40,077 bases of DNA from CAZJFC01 sp964545245 (GCA_964545245.1 CAZJFC010000011.1:1-40077), one strand, 5' to 3'; shown: positions 8,127 through 16,826, counted from the stretch's first letter. Made by a program: numbers and translations. Notes: generated by a model from the letters alone, not told the origin.

Positions 8127-8624
8127 ATGAATGATATAATACTCATAGCCATTAAAATAGCTTTAGCGCTCTTCTTGTTATACCTTGCTTATTGGACAAC
8201 AAAAAATGTCATTGAGGCTTTAGTAAAATTAAAAAATTATATTTCATTAGCTCTAACGGGAAAAATCGCGGAAGGTAACTTTCAAGGAAATACCGTCAAG
8301 AAAGTTTCCGCAATGAAATATTGGTGGCATGGCCCGATATGGGCTTCGAACACAGAAAGATATTCTGTTGCAGTGTTTATGATAGATGGAAAGTCTTACA
8401 ACTGCGAAATTTTTAATCCAAACCAAATTGATATAAATAAAAAATATCCGTTGAAAGATTATAATAAAATCCCTGTTATCTATCTTCCAACTAATCCCAA
8501 TATCAACCGACTGAATGGTACTTTAGCCGTAGGAATTATAGGGTTGGTATTAAGTATGGCCATCCAATTATTCATGTTTAGTGCCATTGCGTATTTTTGT
8601 ATTCATATGGTACTGAAAGGTTAA
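8127..8624 (+). CDS. Two-TM membrane protein, DUF3592-like
   Basis: This 165-aa protein has a hydrophobic segment at about 4-26, a soluble beta-rich middle, and a second hydrophobic segment at about 134-160. The middle ends with IPVIYLPTNPNINRLNG, which fits the V-x-Y-x-P-x-x-P pattern of DUF3592-type proteins. Family function is unknown. The gene is A+T-rich and is the last of the accessory block that begins after tRNA-Ser. It converges on the SDR gene, which ends 38 bp further on. Confidence 0.65.
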   Translation: MNDIILIAIKIALALFLLYLAYWTTKNVIEALVKLKNYISLALTGKIAEGNFQGNTVKKVSAMKYWWHGPIWASNTERYSVAVFMIDGKSYNCEIFNPNQIDINKKYPLKDYNKIPVIYLPTNPNINRLNGTLAVGIIGLVLSMAIQLFMFSAIAYFCIHMVLKG

Positions 8625-8662
8625 AACGAAACTGGCTTTGAAATGCAAAAAAACCGCGCAGG

Positions 8663-9412
8663 TTAAAAATTCATCCGGTTGAAAATAGATTGCGGGAGGT
8701 TGCGGATTGTGAGCATGATATACCGCCAGAACCACGGGGTATATAGCACCTGTTTCTTTTTTGAGATTGCATTGACTATATCCCCGGCCACGCGCTGCGG
8801 GGTTGCCCATAATGGGCCGGATTTATCAAATTCCTTTGTCATTGGCGTGTCGATGAACCCCGGCTTTATGGTAAGGATATTGACATTGCCTGCCGAAAAC
8901 CGGTGGCGCAGCCCTTGCAGGTAAACCTCAAGCCCCGCCTTCGCCGAGCTGTAAATATAATTGGACTTCCTGCCCCTGTCACCGGCAACCGAGCCGATCA
9001 CGGCCAGCGTTCCCTTGCCTAGCGCCTCCAGATGGTTAGCCGCCCCTTCGCACCAGATTACCGCCGATACAAAATTGGTTTCAATCACGGCGGCGAGTTT
9101 TGTGGTATCTTTTATATCCTCCCGATGGTTGCCCAGAACGCCATAGGCTACCAGCACAAGGTCATATTCGTTCTCCTCGCTGAAAACCTGCGCGGATAAC
9201 TTTTCAACCTCCGCCCTGTCCGCCAGATCGGAAACATAAAACTGCACCACCGAAGCGCCCCTTGCGGTTAAATCCTTCTGCAAATCCTCCAACTTTTCCT
9301 TGCTGCGCCCAAGCAGGGTGGATTCGCATTTCTTCAGCGCGTAAACCCTTGCGACTTCCTTCGCAATTGCAGAATTCGCCCCGATGATAAGTATTTTATT
9401 TATATCGCTCAT
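8663..9412 (-). CDS. SDR oxidoreductase, DprE2-like (polyprenyl-P-ketopentose reductase)
   Basis: This is a classical short-chain dehydrogenase of 249 aa. The cofactor loop is GANSAIAKE (11-19) and the catalytic set is S141, Y154 and K158 (YSSAK). Family knowledge plus context suggest the second step of DPA-type arabinose formation: NAD(P)H reduction of the 2-keto sugar made by the DprE1-like oxidase. The start codon overlaps the oxidase stop by 4 nt (ATGA), so the two are translationally coupled. The C-terminus (TPWFWRYIMLTIRNLP) is amphipathic, suggesting membrane contact. The exact substrate is inferred from the neighbours. Confidence 0.87.
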   Translation of the reverse strand: MSDINKILIIGANSAIAKEVARVYALKKCESTLLGRSKEKLEDLQKDLTARGASVVQFYVSDLADRAEVEKLSAQVFSEENEYDLVLVAYGVLGNHREDIKDTTKLAAVIETNFVSAVIWCEGAANHLEALGKGTLAVIGSVAGDRGRKSNYIYSSAKAGLEVYLQGLRHRFSAGNVNILTIKPGFIDTPMTKEFDKSGPLWATPQRVAGDIVNAISKKKQVLYTPWFWRYIMLTIRNLPQSIFNRMNF

Positions 9413-10707
9413 TTTTTGCTTACCCTTTTCCAGAATAGTGAATTTATCGCCTTATCGCGCATGGATTCAACCTTTTCCCATGAATGGTACATTTTCTGGA
9501 ATATATCCGCTCCCATGCGCCCGTCCTTTGCCGGATATAACCTGCCACCTGCGCGTAAAACAATCCCATCAAGTTTCAGGAATAATTCCTCTATACCCGG
9601 TTTGTTCGGAAAATCCAGCGCTAGGGTAACACCGTCCATAGGAAAAGTAAGCAACCCTTTCGATTTAATCTTGCCAAAAGTCTTGAGGACGGCAAGAAAA
9701 GCACCGTGGCCGGAATTCGAGATCGCTTCCATAATCTCCGCCATTACAACCGCCCTGTCAGTGCCGGGGATGACCAGATGGTACTGGAAAAAACCGTTAC
9801 TGCCGTAATATTTATTCCAGTCCTTCACCTTATCGAGCGGGAAGAAAAACCTGCTATAATCGGCTATATGGGATTTTCTTTTTTCCCTTAACCTCCAATA
9901 ATAAAAACGGTTGAACAGGTTAATTAGAAAACCGGCCCTGAAAAAACCCGGCATGTCAAATGGCAGGGATATAAGCGGCTTCACGGTTTTATACTCCAAT
10001 ATCCCATCAGCGGTAAATTTCGCGCGGCTGAAAATCCCGCGCCCCATCACCTCACCTTTGGCGAAGCAATCGACCCAAGCGACGGTATATGGCCACTCCC
10101 CGTCGCTTTCATCGGCAATGTGGAAAAATTCGTCAAGGTTTGCAAATTTAATCTCTTCCACCAGCATATTCGTGGAGGAAATCCTTATCAGCCCGATTTC
10201 CACTGATTTAATGATTCCCGTTAACCCCAGACCGCCTATGGTAGCCTTGAACAGGGCATTATTCTCCTTTTCGCTGCATATAATATCGCCATCATCCGAA
10301 CGGAGTAATTCCAGTGATTTTACATGGTTCCCGAAACTGCCTGCATGGTAATGGTTCTTTCCGTGTATATCATTGGCGACTGCGCCGCCGAGCGTAACAT
10401 GGCCGGTACCCGGAATGACGGGCAGGAACCATCCATGCGGTATTACCACCTCAAGAAGCTCTGCGATAGTAACGCCGGATTCAGCCTTTATTATGCCCTG
10501 TTCGGTATCGAAAGAAATTATATTGCGCAGGTTCTTCATCACAATCATCCGCCCCGGCTCCAACAGGCAGGAATCCCCGTATGAGCGGTGTAAACCGACT
10601 GCAAGGCTTTCAGTATCGGGTGAAAACTCGATACGGCCTAGCTCCTCAGGCACGCTGACTTCCGGGTTAATCCATTTCACCCTGCCCCAGCCGGTTAATT
10701 TTACCAT
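9409..10707 (-). CDS. dprE1: FAD-binding oxidase, DprE1-like (polyprenyl-P-ribose 2'-oxidase)
   Basis: This 432-aa flavoprotein is of the vanillyl-alcohol-oxidase superfamily. Its FAD-binding region contains PGTGHVTLGGAVANDIHGKN followed by AGSFGNHV, nearly the mycobacterial DprE1 signature. The C-terminal active-site lysine region GGRLYPAKD is also conserved. DprE1 oxidises C2 of polyprenyl-phosphoryl-ribose; DprE2 then reduces it to the arabinose form. I chose the ATG at 10707 because it overlaps the UbiA stop by 7 nt and starts with the family-typical KLTGWGR. A further 17 in-frame residues upstream look unlike protein. At the position of mycobacterial Cys387 (GWNxCVDF) this protein has Ala363 (GVTLALDF). 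Confidence 0.92.
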   Translation of the reverse strand: MVKLTGWGRVKWINPEVSVPEELGRIEFSPDTESLAVGLHRSYGDSCLLEPGRMIVMKNLRNIISFDTEQGIIKAESGVTIAELLEVVIPHGWFLPVIPGTGHVTLGGAVANDIHGKNHYHAGSFGNHVKSLELLRSDDGDIICSEKENNALFKATIGGLGLTGIIKSVEIGLIRISSTNMLVEEIKFANLDEFFHIADESDGEWPYTVAWVDCFAKGEVMGRGIFSRAKFTADGILEYKTVKPLISLPFDMPGFFRAGFLINLFNRFYYWRLREKRKSHIADYSRFFFPLDKVKDWNKYYGSNGFFQYHLVIPGTDRAVVMAEIMEAISNSGHGAFLAVLKTFGKIKSKGLLTFPMDGVTLALDFPNKPGIEELFLKLDGIVLRAGGRLYPAKDGRMGADIFQKMYHSWEKVESMRDKAINSLFWKRVSKK

Positions 10708-12143
10708 ATGGCCCCGCTCGCCGATATGAATGCAAACACCGCAACCGCAATAACACACAGGCAGAACCTATCAGTAAGCGCGAAAACAATAGGGTCATCC
10801 TGCATTTTACCGCGCGCGGTTTCCATAGCTATCCTGCCGAGCGAGAGCAGGATGCAGACCGGGATTACCCATAATAATTCCGGGATTGCATACCCCTTGC
10901 CCTCATATTGATGTTCAAGAAGATATAATATCATCAACACTACGGAGGCTATTCCCGTTGCCACAGATAACTGGCTTAAAAACTGTATATCCTGAATCTG
11001 ATAGGAGCGGCCAAAACCCCTTTCCTCTTTTTTCTCCTTCCGTTTCTGAAGCTCTGATAACCTTTTGATTATTACCAGTGACAGGAAAAAGAATGCGGAG
11101 AAGGAAAGCAGCCACACCGAGCTTTCAACCCCTATAAGCACTGCCCCCATTATTATCCTTAAGGTAAACAGCCCGGAAAGCACGACAACATCCAGCAGCG
11201 CGATTTTTTTTATCACGAAGCTATAGAGCACGGTTATTATGAAATAGACCAGCAGGGCATAACCAAATTCATGGCTCAACTCAAAAGCAAGATATAGCGG
11301 GAAAACAGATAATATTATAAAAGCCTTTATAGCATCGCCTATCCACAAACCGCCCGAAGCAAGCGGCCTTGATGATTTCGACCAATGCTTGCGGTCATCC
11401 TGCAAATCAACCAGATCGTTGAGGATATATGTTGCAGAAGCAAGAAGTGATAAAATAATAAAACCGCTCCCCGCTATTTTCCATAATTGCAGGTTGCCGG
11501 TTTCATGCACAAGCGCAATCGGCAGGAAAATAAGCAGGTTCTTCACCCACTGGTATAACCTGATTTGCCTGAGCCAAAGCCTGCCTAGCTTATAAAAGCC
11601 GTCACGCGGGAATATTTTTTCTACATTTGTCAACCCGGCTGCCTTCTTTTCAATATATTTTGCCGCATTCACAACAACTGCCGCAGATGATTTCTCCCAC
11701 ACGTGCAAATCATTAACGCTGTCTCCTGCATAGATGAACCCTTGCGGGAATTTTTTTTCCAGAAGCCGTACTTTTTCTTTTCCCTTGAGGTTTACTTCCC
11801 TTGAACTGCCATATCCGCCGTCAAACAACTTATCCTTCCTGACAATTGACTTCACAAATAGTTCACTGGCGGCGGAAACAAGATAAACCCCATACCCTTC
11901 CAGTTTTTTCCCGTGGAGAAAATCGGCAAGCGCCTTGTTCCTAGGCAAAGTTCCAATATCCAGCGAAACTTTTTTTGCCAGATAATCCTTAACACGGGCC
12001 TTTCCCATCAGGAGCAAGAACGGCAATGCCAGAAGGCGTAATATGTTCTGCCTGACAAAAACCAGTGCCGATTCATATAACAAATCGGTTTTTATATAAG
12101 TCCCGTCCAAATCCACACAATATGGTAACTTTTTTGCTGCCAT
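10701..12143 (-). CDS. HAD phosphatase-UbiA prenyltransferase fusion (phosphoribosyl-polyprenyl-P synthase-like)
   Basis: This 480-aa protein has two domains. Residues about 5-175 form a HAD-like phosphatase: motif I DLDGT (D11, D13) and the late motif GDSVNDL (D141, D145). Residues about 190-480 form a polytopic UbiA transferase with NDLVDLQDD (N242, D243, D246, D250) and the second Asp in KKIALLDVV (D318). With the DprE1/DprE2-like genes behind it, the likely role is to transfer phosphoribose from PRPP to a polyprenyl phosphate (as mycobacterial Rv3806c does) and to remove the 5-phosphate. The fusion supports that the two steps are consecutive. It is the first gene of the three-gene operon; an AGGG lies about 9 nt before the ATG. 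Confidence 0.88.
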   Translation of the reverse strand: MAAKKLPYCVDLDGTYIKTDLLYESALVFVRQNILRLLALPFLLLMGKARVKDYLAKKVSLDIGTLPRNKALADFLHGKKLEGYGVYLVSAASELFVKSIVRKDKLFDGGYGSSREVNLKGKEKVRLLEKKFPQGFIYAGDSVNDLHVWEKSSAAVVVNAAKYIEKKAAGLTNVEKIFPRDGFYKLGRLWLRQIRLYQWVKNLLIFLPIALVHETGNLQLWKIAGSGFIILSLLASATYILNDLVDLQDDRKHWSKSSRPLASGGLWIGDAIKAFIILSVFPLYLAFELSHEFGYALLVYFIITVLYSFVIKKIALLDVVVLSGLFTLRIIMGAVLIGVESSVWLLSFSAFFFLSLVIIKRLSELQKRKEKKEERGFGRSYQIQDIQFLSQLSVATGIASVVLMILYLLEHQYEGKGYAIPELLWVIPVCILLSLGRIAMETARGKMQDDPIVFALTDRFCLCVIAVAVFAFISASGAIW

Positions 12144-12318
12144 GCATTTGCCCTGCTATTTACGCATAACGCTATGGGAATCGGCATAATTTTACAAGTA
12201 TTGGCTTCATATGAACGCAGTTACCGTAAATGAAAGTGACACGATTTTAACCAATCGCATATTGATTCCTTCCCGGTTCTCGCATAAATTTCACCGGCAA
12301 AATTCAAGGAACCGGATC

Positions 12319-13116
12319 ATGAACAAACTTCTTGCTACAACCATACTCACAATCATTGCCGCAGCTTTCCCGGCACAGGCAGCTTCCGGCTGTGAAGCGC
12401 TGCCCAGGCATTCTGCCCTCAAACTGGCATTAAAAGACGCTACCTCACGCAATAATGGAGGTCTTGGGCTTAATATGTGGGGCACTGTAGTTGACCGCAG
12501 CGGAGTTGTTTGCGCCATCGTTTATACAGGTGAGAATGAAGGTTCGCAATGGCCTGGCAGCCGCGTGATCTCCGCGCAGAAAGCCAGCACCGCCAATGCT
12601 TTCAGCCTGAAAGAACTGGCGCTTTCAACCGCCAATCTTTATTCGGCTGTCCAGCCGGGCGGCAGCCTGTTCGGCCTTCAGGAGAGCAATCCGGTCAACC
12701 CGGATATCGCTTATGACGGCAACGCGCATAGGTTCGGAAGGGAATCAGATCCTATGGTCGGCCAGCGTATCGGCGGCGTGAATGTGTTTGGCGGCGGGCT
12801 TGCGCTTTATAATGACAAAGGCGAAATTATCGGCGGATTGGGGGTTAGCGGCGATACATCCTGCGCTGACCACAACATTGCATGGCAAACAAGACAGGCA
12901 TTAAGCCTTGATTATGTACCGGCCGGCGTTTCCCCCGATAAAAATGACCAGATTATTTATGATATCAGGAACGGTAAAAGTGCCAGTGGTTATGGCCACC
13001 CAACCTGCGGTGGAACAGAGGACAAGCTGGTTTCCTCGCTTGATAAAACCCGCAGGATCGAAACCGTGACCGAAGAAAAAGCAGATGGCAATTCCGGGAA
13101 CGAAAAACGCCAATAA
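12319..13116 (+). CDS. Secreted GlcG/HbpS-family (DUF336) protein
   Basis: This 265-aa protein has a Sec signal peptide (about 1-21, ending AFPAQA) and a mature domain of the GlcG/HbpS type. The family marks are VVDRSGVVCAIV, the alpha-helical AQKASTANAFSLKELAL segment, and the closing GGGLALYNDKGEIIGGLGVSG. Members bind haem or cobalamin-like ligands or stabilise partner enzymes. Four or more Cys in the mature part may form disulfides. I chose the ATG at 12319 because AAGGA lies 8 nt upstream and it begins the signal peptide; a reading frame open from 12211 adds 36 residues that would mask it. A Lys/Glu-rich tail closes the protein. Confidence 0.82.
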   Translation: MNKLLATTILTIIAAAFPAQAASGCEALPRHSALKLALKDATSRNNGGLGLNMWGTVVDRSGVVCAIVYTGENEGSQWPGSRVISAQKASTANAFSLKELALSTANLYSAVQPGGSLFGLQESNPVNPDIAYDGNAHRFGRESDPMVGQRIGGVNVFGGGLALYNDKGEIIGGLGVSGDTSCADHNIAWQTRQALSLDYVPAGVSPDKNDQIIYDIRNGKSASGYGHPTCGGTEDKLVSSLDKTRRIETVTEEKADGNSGNEKRQ

Positions 13117-13187
13117 CCATACGGAATTACAAAAACTGTTGAAATCTAAAACCCAACCCCCTAAAATCAGGCTATCAGAGGTTTGAC

Positions 13188-13334
13188 ATGAAAAAGTTTT
13201 TTTTGGCATTATTTACTATCGCATTGACTATCGGTGTTTCAGCCTGCTCCTCGCAGGAAGAGCTTAAAAGCCCTTGTGTTGGCATTGATGACAGCCCGTG
13301 CGAACGCCGCAATCCGGTTAAAAACGTAGTTTAA
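13188..13334 (+). CDS. Tiny lipoprotein (48 aa)
   Basis: This 48-aa protein has a lipoprotein signal peptide with lipobox VSAC (Cys20). It leaves a mature peptide of 29 residues with two more cysteines (SPCVGIDDSPCERRNPV). A GAGG lies 8 nt before the ATG. It follows the GlcG/HbpS-like gene by 71 bp and may be cotranscribed. In size and layout it resembles small VirB7- or TrbK-type lipoproteins of secretion systems, but no other secretion gene is nearby, so this is only a comparison. Confidence 0.65.
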   Translation: MKKFFLALFTIALTIGVSACSSQEELKSPCVGIDDSPCERRNPVKNVV

Positions 13335-13401
13335 TAATTACTAATTAGAATGCGCAAAAGTTATGACCCGTCTTAACTAACGGAGTCTTCGTGCTTTTTT
13401 C

Positions 13402-13429
13402 TTGCTTTTTAAGCTTATATAGGTATCAT
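13402..13429 (+). promoter_or_regulatory. Putative sigma-70 promoter of the cold-shock gene
   Basis: TTGCTT (13402-13407) is separated by 16 bp from TATCAT (13424-13429). Transcription from here would give a leader of about 135 nt before the cold-shock protein start, as is typical for cspA-type genes. The rest of 13335-13572 shows no convincing gene. Confidence 0.45.
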
Positions 13430-13572
13430 TTCCCTAAGTTTTGGCTATGCATAAACAAAATCAGAGTGGTCATTTTGATACTCTTGGCAATTGGATGCTT
13501 GACTAAACTACCGGAAAATCACGAGCTGCGCGCTTTTGGTTTTCTACTAACTGCCAGAATAAGGAGAAAAAA

Positions 13573-13779
13573 ATGGCTACAGGTACAGTAAAATGGTTCA
13601 ACTCGCAGAAGGGTTATGGTTTCATCCAGCCCGCTGATGGCGGCAAGGATGTGTTTGTGCACATTTCAGCAGTTGAGAAAGCAGGTCTTAAGTTCCTGAA
13701 AGATGGTGCTAAAATCACCTATGAACTTGAAGAAAGAAACGGCAAAGTTTCTGCAATCAACCTCAAGCTTGACGACTAA
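13573..13779 (+). CDS. Cold-shock protein (CSD, CspA family)
   Basis: This 68-aa single cold-shock domain protein binds single-stranded nucleic acid and acts as an RNA chaperone. RNP1 is KGYGFI (13-18) and RNP2 is VFVHI (27-31); GTVKWFN opens the fold. Length is exactly that of the family. AAGGAG lies 6 nt before the ATG. A terminator follows at 13801. The long leader suggests post-transcriptional control, but whether it is cold-induced or constitutive cannot be told. Confidence 0.96.
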   Translation: MATGTVKWFNSQKGYGFIQPADGGKDVFVHISAVEKAGLKFLKDGAKITYELEERNGKVSAINLKLDD

Positions 13780-13800
13780 TACGTTTCAGCAAGATATTTA

Positions 13801-13835
13801 ACCCCGCCTTTTCACATGAATTGGCGGGGTTTTTT
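13801..13835. terminator. Terminator between convergent genes
   Basis: ACCCCGCC (13801-13808) pairs with GGCGGGGT (13823-13830), with a 14-nt loop and a following T6 run. It ends the cold-shock gene transcript on the plus strand. The acetyltransferase gene on the minus strand stops at 13841. Confidence 0.88.
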
Positions 13836-13840
13836 ACTGC

Positions 13841-14329
13841 CTAAAGGGTTTTATGCATGATGTGGATCGGAACCAGCTTGCCAAGTTGCTGGTGCTGGTG
13901 GGCGTCAGGCACTGTCCCTATGATTTCAAACCCGAGTGACTGCCATAAACGAACGGCTTTTTCATTGGTCGATATTACATAGTTGAACTGCATCGCACGG
14001 TAGCCGGTCAGCCTTGCCTGCTCAAAGGAATGCTCCGCCATTTTCCGGCCAATGCCCTGATCCTGGAATTCCCCTGCCACTATATATGCAGCGTTTGCGA
14101 TATGGTCGCCAAGGTCACGGTGGTTAGGGCGGATAACATACGCACCCGCGACCTTTCCATCCTTTTTGGCAATGAATGTACGGAATTTCGGGTCCATCCA
14201 GACTTTCTTTGCTTCGTCACGCGAGATTTGCGCGCGGTAAACGTAGGTATCACCGGTTTTTACGATATCGCGGAATATCGGCCAGATGAAGTCAAAATCA
14301 GACTCCGAAGCGGGTAAAATCTCTATCAT
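13841..14329 (-). CDS. GNAT-family N-acetyltransferase
   Basis: This 162-aa GNAT acetyltransferase has the acetyl-CoA pyrophosphate loop in QDQGIGRKMAEHS (about 93-105) and the C-terminal NEKAVRLWQSLGFEIIG motif. These are typical of L-amino-acid and related N-acyltransferases. Residues 1-40 form the usual acceptor-side helices. The transferred-to substrate cannot be assigned. It lies 72 bp after the Rap1a/Tai-like lipoprotein gene and converges on the cold-shock gene. Confidence 0.9.
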   Translation of the reverse strand: MIEILPASESDFDFIWPIFRDIVKTGDTYVYRAQISRDEAKKVWMDPKFRTFIAKKDGKVAGAYVIRPNHRDLGDHIANAAYIVAGEFQDQGIGRKMAEHSFEQARLTGYRAMQFNYVISTNEKAVRLWQSLGFEIIGTVPDAHQHQQLGKLVPIHIMHKTL

Positions 14330-14401
14330 CGCTGCCTTTTATTGAGTATTGCCAGCCTTGTCAATGACAATACCCTGCTGTTCCGTAAAAACAGTCAGGA
14401 A

Positions 14402-14938
14402 CTAGCCTTTACGGGCAACGGTTGAGCAGGAAAACTCATTGATGAATGAAGAAGCCGTACCTTCATAGCGGTCAACCTCAAGCAGATGCGGTTTCGATCT
14501 GGTGTGGCTGTTGATAGCACCTCTCAACCTGCTGTGGGAGATATCACGGCCCGCGCAGACTTTGTCATAGATCGCAAGTGATTGATAAATACCCATCACG
14601 TAGCTGTGGCATTGTCCGCCTTCCGATTCGCCCTCAAGGCATTTAAGCAGGTTTGCGGTGCTGTTTGAAAAATAGCGCGGCGCAGGGCTGAACCCGGCAT
14701 TCCTGGCTTCCTGCTGTGAGCAGAAATTGCGGTCACCTGTTTTAGGGTCAAGCTTAACGTAACTATAGAGTTTGTGGCCTTGTTCGTAGAAAATCTTGCC
14801 TTCGGTCGGGTCAACAACACCGCGAACGTTCTGGCAACCGGAAACGTTAGTGACAGTTTGTTGTTTTACCGTTTCCTCATTGCAGGCCGAAACCAGCGTC
14901 ATGGACAACATTAAACCAGCGATAACTAATTTTTTCAT
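14402..14938 (-). CDS. Lipoprotein with Rap1a/Tai-like domain
   Basis: This 178-aa protein has lipobox VSAC (lipidated Cys19). Its C-terminal part (about 95-172) has the cysteine and helix pattern of the Rap1a/Tai domain: CLEGESEGGQCHSYVMGIYQ (C100, C110), a Cys at 128 and a final FSC (C171). Rap1a/Tai proteins are periplasmic immunity proteins against type VI amidase effectors, but many housekeeping relatives exist. Further cysteines at 35 and 73 suggest disulfides. No amidase or T6SS gene is adjacent, so an immunity role is not supported by context. Confidence 0.7.
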   Translation of the reverse strand: MKKLVIAGLMLSMTLVSACNEETVKQQTVTNVSGCQNVRGVVDPTEGKIFYEQGHKLYSYVKLDPKTGDRNFCSQQEARNAGFSPAPRYFSNSTANLLKCLEGESEGGQCHSYVMGIYQSLAIYDKVCAGRDISHSRLRGAINSHTRSKPHLLEVDRYEGTASSFINEFSCSTVARKG

Positions 14939-14976
14939 AAACCCCTCGAAGGCATTAGATTGTTTTTAATTCTGAA

Positions 14977-15582
14977 TTATTCTTTGGTAAGGACGAAAAC
15001 CCCCTGTTCACCAAAAACATTTGCGCATAATCCCGCGCCGGAGAAATGCATTATTTTCCCCGATGGCAATAATGCAAGTCTTTTTTCTATTTTTATGCCT
15101 AAATCTTTGCATAAAACTACAAAGTCGCGAATTGTGCAGAAATGGATGTTCGGAGTTTCATACCATTGGTATGAAAGCGTGCCGGTAACCGGCATCCGGC
15201 CACGGAACAATAACTGCAACCTGTTTTCCCAATAGCCAAAATTCGGGATGCTCACAACAACGCGCTTTGCCACGCGCAGAGCCTGAGTGAGGATCTTATC
15301 AGGGTATTTTGTGACCTGGAGTGTCTGTGTCAGAATTGCATAATCGAAAGCGTTCGCCGGATAATGCGCAAGGTCGACATCGACATCGCCCTGCATCACG
15401 GAAAGACCTTTTTTAAGGCAGATGCCGACACGCGCCGGATCAATTTCTATGCCCCTCGCCTGCACCTGTTTTTTCTGCAGCAGGAGTGACAGCATTTCAC
15501 CTTCACCGCAACCAACGTCGAAAACTTTTGTTCCGGGTTCAATCAGGTCGGCAATTGCTTCAATATCAGAACGAATGGCCAT
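14977..15582 (-). CDS. metW: Methionine biosynthesis protein MetW
   Basis: This 201-aa class I methyltransferase-fold protein matches MetW. The SAM-binding loop is VFDVGCGEGEML (20-31). The MetW-specific middle contains TQTLQVTKYPD, SIPNFGYWENR and YQWYETPNIHFCTIRDF. In alphaproteobacteria MetW partners the homoserine O-acyltransferase MetX. Here the start codon overlaps the metX stop by one base (TAATG), which supports joint action. It is the last gene of the rfbB-rfbC-metX-metW run. Confidence 0.95.
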   Translation of the reverse strand: MAIRSDIEAIADLIEPGTKVFDVGCGEGEMLSLLLQKKQVQARGIEIDPARVGICLKKGLSVMQGDVDVDLAHYPANAFDYAILTQTLQVTKYPDKILTQALRVAKRVVVSIPNFGYWENRLQLLFRGRMPVTGTLSYQWYETPNIHFCTIRDFVVLCKDLGIKIEKRLALLPSGKIMHFSGAGLCANVFGEQGVFVLTKE

Positions 15583-16826
15583 TACTCGCCCCTCCTGCCA
15601 AATTTTCCGGCAATCCAGCCGCTAATACGTGATACAACACCTGATTTCTGGGATTCAGCCACAACTTGAGCAGTAGCAGGAATTATCCCTTCGTCACGCG
15701 CCGCACCATCCATAATGCCACGAAGTGTAGTATTGAATTCCGATTCATCAAGAAGAAATGCATCATGCCCTTTGCTGGTTTTTATATCAAGGAAGCTTAC
15801 ATCCACACCGATTGAATTAAGCGCCCGCGCGACATATTTGCTTTCCTCGGTCGGGTAGCACCAGTCGCTGGTGAATGAGATGATGTAAAACTTCGCTTTG
15901 CACTCGCGGAAAATTTCGCTGAGCGGTTTGCCGTATTCGGCCTCCATATCGAAATAATCCATCGAACGGGTGATATATAAATAAGAATTCGCGTCGAACC
16001 TGTCGACAAAGCTGATGCCCTGATGGCGCAAATAGCTCTCCACCTGAAAATCGGCGTCGAAACCGTAAGTAATGTTTTTCCTGTCTTGCAGGTTGCGGCC
16101 AAATTTTGCCTGCAGGCTTTCTTCGGACATATAGGTTATATGCGCGGTCATGCGGGCAACTGAAAGCCCATTGATCGGTTTCTTATCCTCAAGCAGGTAA
16201 TTGCCGCCTGCCCAGTCCGGGTCAGCCATGATCGCCTGACGGCCAACTTCGTGGAAGGCGATATTCTGTGCACTGTGGCGGCTTGCCGTTGCAATCGGGA
16301 TAGCGATTTTTATGCGCTCAGGGAATTTAGCGACCCATTCAAGCACCTGCATCCCGCCCATCGAACCTCCGATGACACAGAAAATTTTGTCTATGCCAAG
16401 CTCATCGAGCAGCATGGCGTGGGCGTTCACCATATCGCTTATCGTGATGACCGGGAAATTCAGCGCGTAAGGACGGCCGGTCTCAGGATTTTTTTCCTTC
16501 GGCCCCCAACTGCCCATGCAGCCGCCGATCACATTCGCGCAGATTATATAGTAACGGTTGGTGTCGAGGATCTTCCCTTCGCCGACAACATCGTCCCACC
16601 AGCCGCGCTTGCCGGTTACGGGGTGGCGCCCGGCAACATACTGGTCGCCCGTGAGCGCATGGCAGAGGACGATTACATTCGATTTATGCGCGTTGAGCCT
16701 GCCATAAGTGTTGAACGCAATGTCGAAACCGCTGGTCTCCACGCCGGAATCCAGCTTAAGCGTTTTTTTGATAGTTATTTTATTATGCTCAACCATGCCG
16801 CTATTCTGCATATTGGCATATACCAT
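15582..16826 (-). CDS. metX: Homoserine O-acetyltransferase MetX
   Basis: This 414-aa alpha/beta-hydrolase-fold enzyme acylates L-homoserine in the methionine pathway. The catalytic triad is S155 (GGSMGGMQVLEW), D321 (FTSDWCYP) and H354 (KGHDAFLLD). NVIGGCMGSWGPKEKNP is characteristic. Whether it uses acetyl- or succinyl-CoA cannot be settled by sequence alone, but the family default is acetyl-CoA. ATGs also occur at residues 6 and 11, and none has a clear ribosome binding site, so the exact start is uncertain. It follows rfbC by 21 bp on the same strand and overlaps metW by one base. Confidence 0.95.
   Translation of the reverse strand: MVYANMQNSGMVEHNKITIKKTLKLDSGVETSGFDIAFNTYGRLNAHKSNVIVLCHALTGDQYVAGRHPVTGKRGWWDDVVGEGKILDTNRYYIICANVIGGCMGSWGPKEKNPETGRPYALNFPVITISDMVNAHAMLLDELGIDKIFCVIGGSMGGMQVLEWVAKFPERIKIAIPIATASRHSAQNIAFHEVGRQAIMADPDWAGGNYLLEDKKPINGLSVARMTAHITYMSEESLQAKFGRNLQDRKNITYGFDADFQVESYLRHQGISFVDRFDANSYLYITRSMDYFDMEAEYGKPLSEIFRECKAKFYIISFTSDWCYPTEESKYVARALNSIGVDVSFLDIKTSKGHDAFLLDESEFNTTLRGIMDGAARDEGIIPATAQVVAESQKSGVVSRISGWIAGKFGRRGE

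Noticed and set aside
12211..12318. Upstream extension of the GlcG/HbpS-like protein
   Set aside because: It would bury the signal peptide, and the inner ATG has a proper ribosome binding site.
13391..13591. 66-aa plus-strand ORF before the cold-shock gene
   Set aside because: It overlaps the cold-shock start and promoter-like sequence; it has no ribosome binding site and fits the 5' leader.
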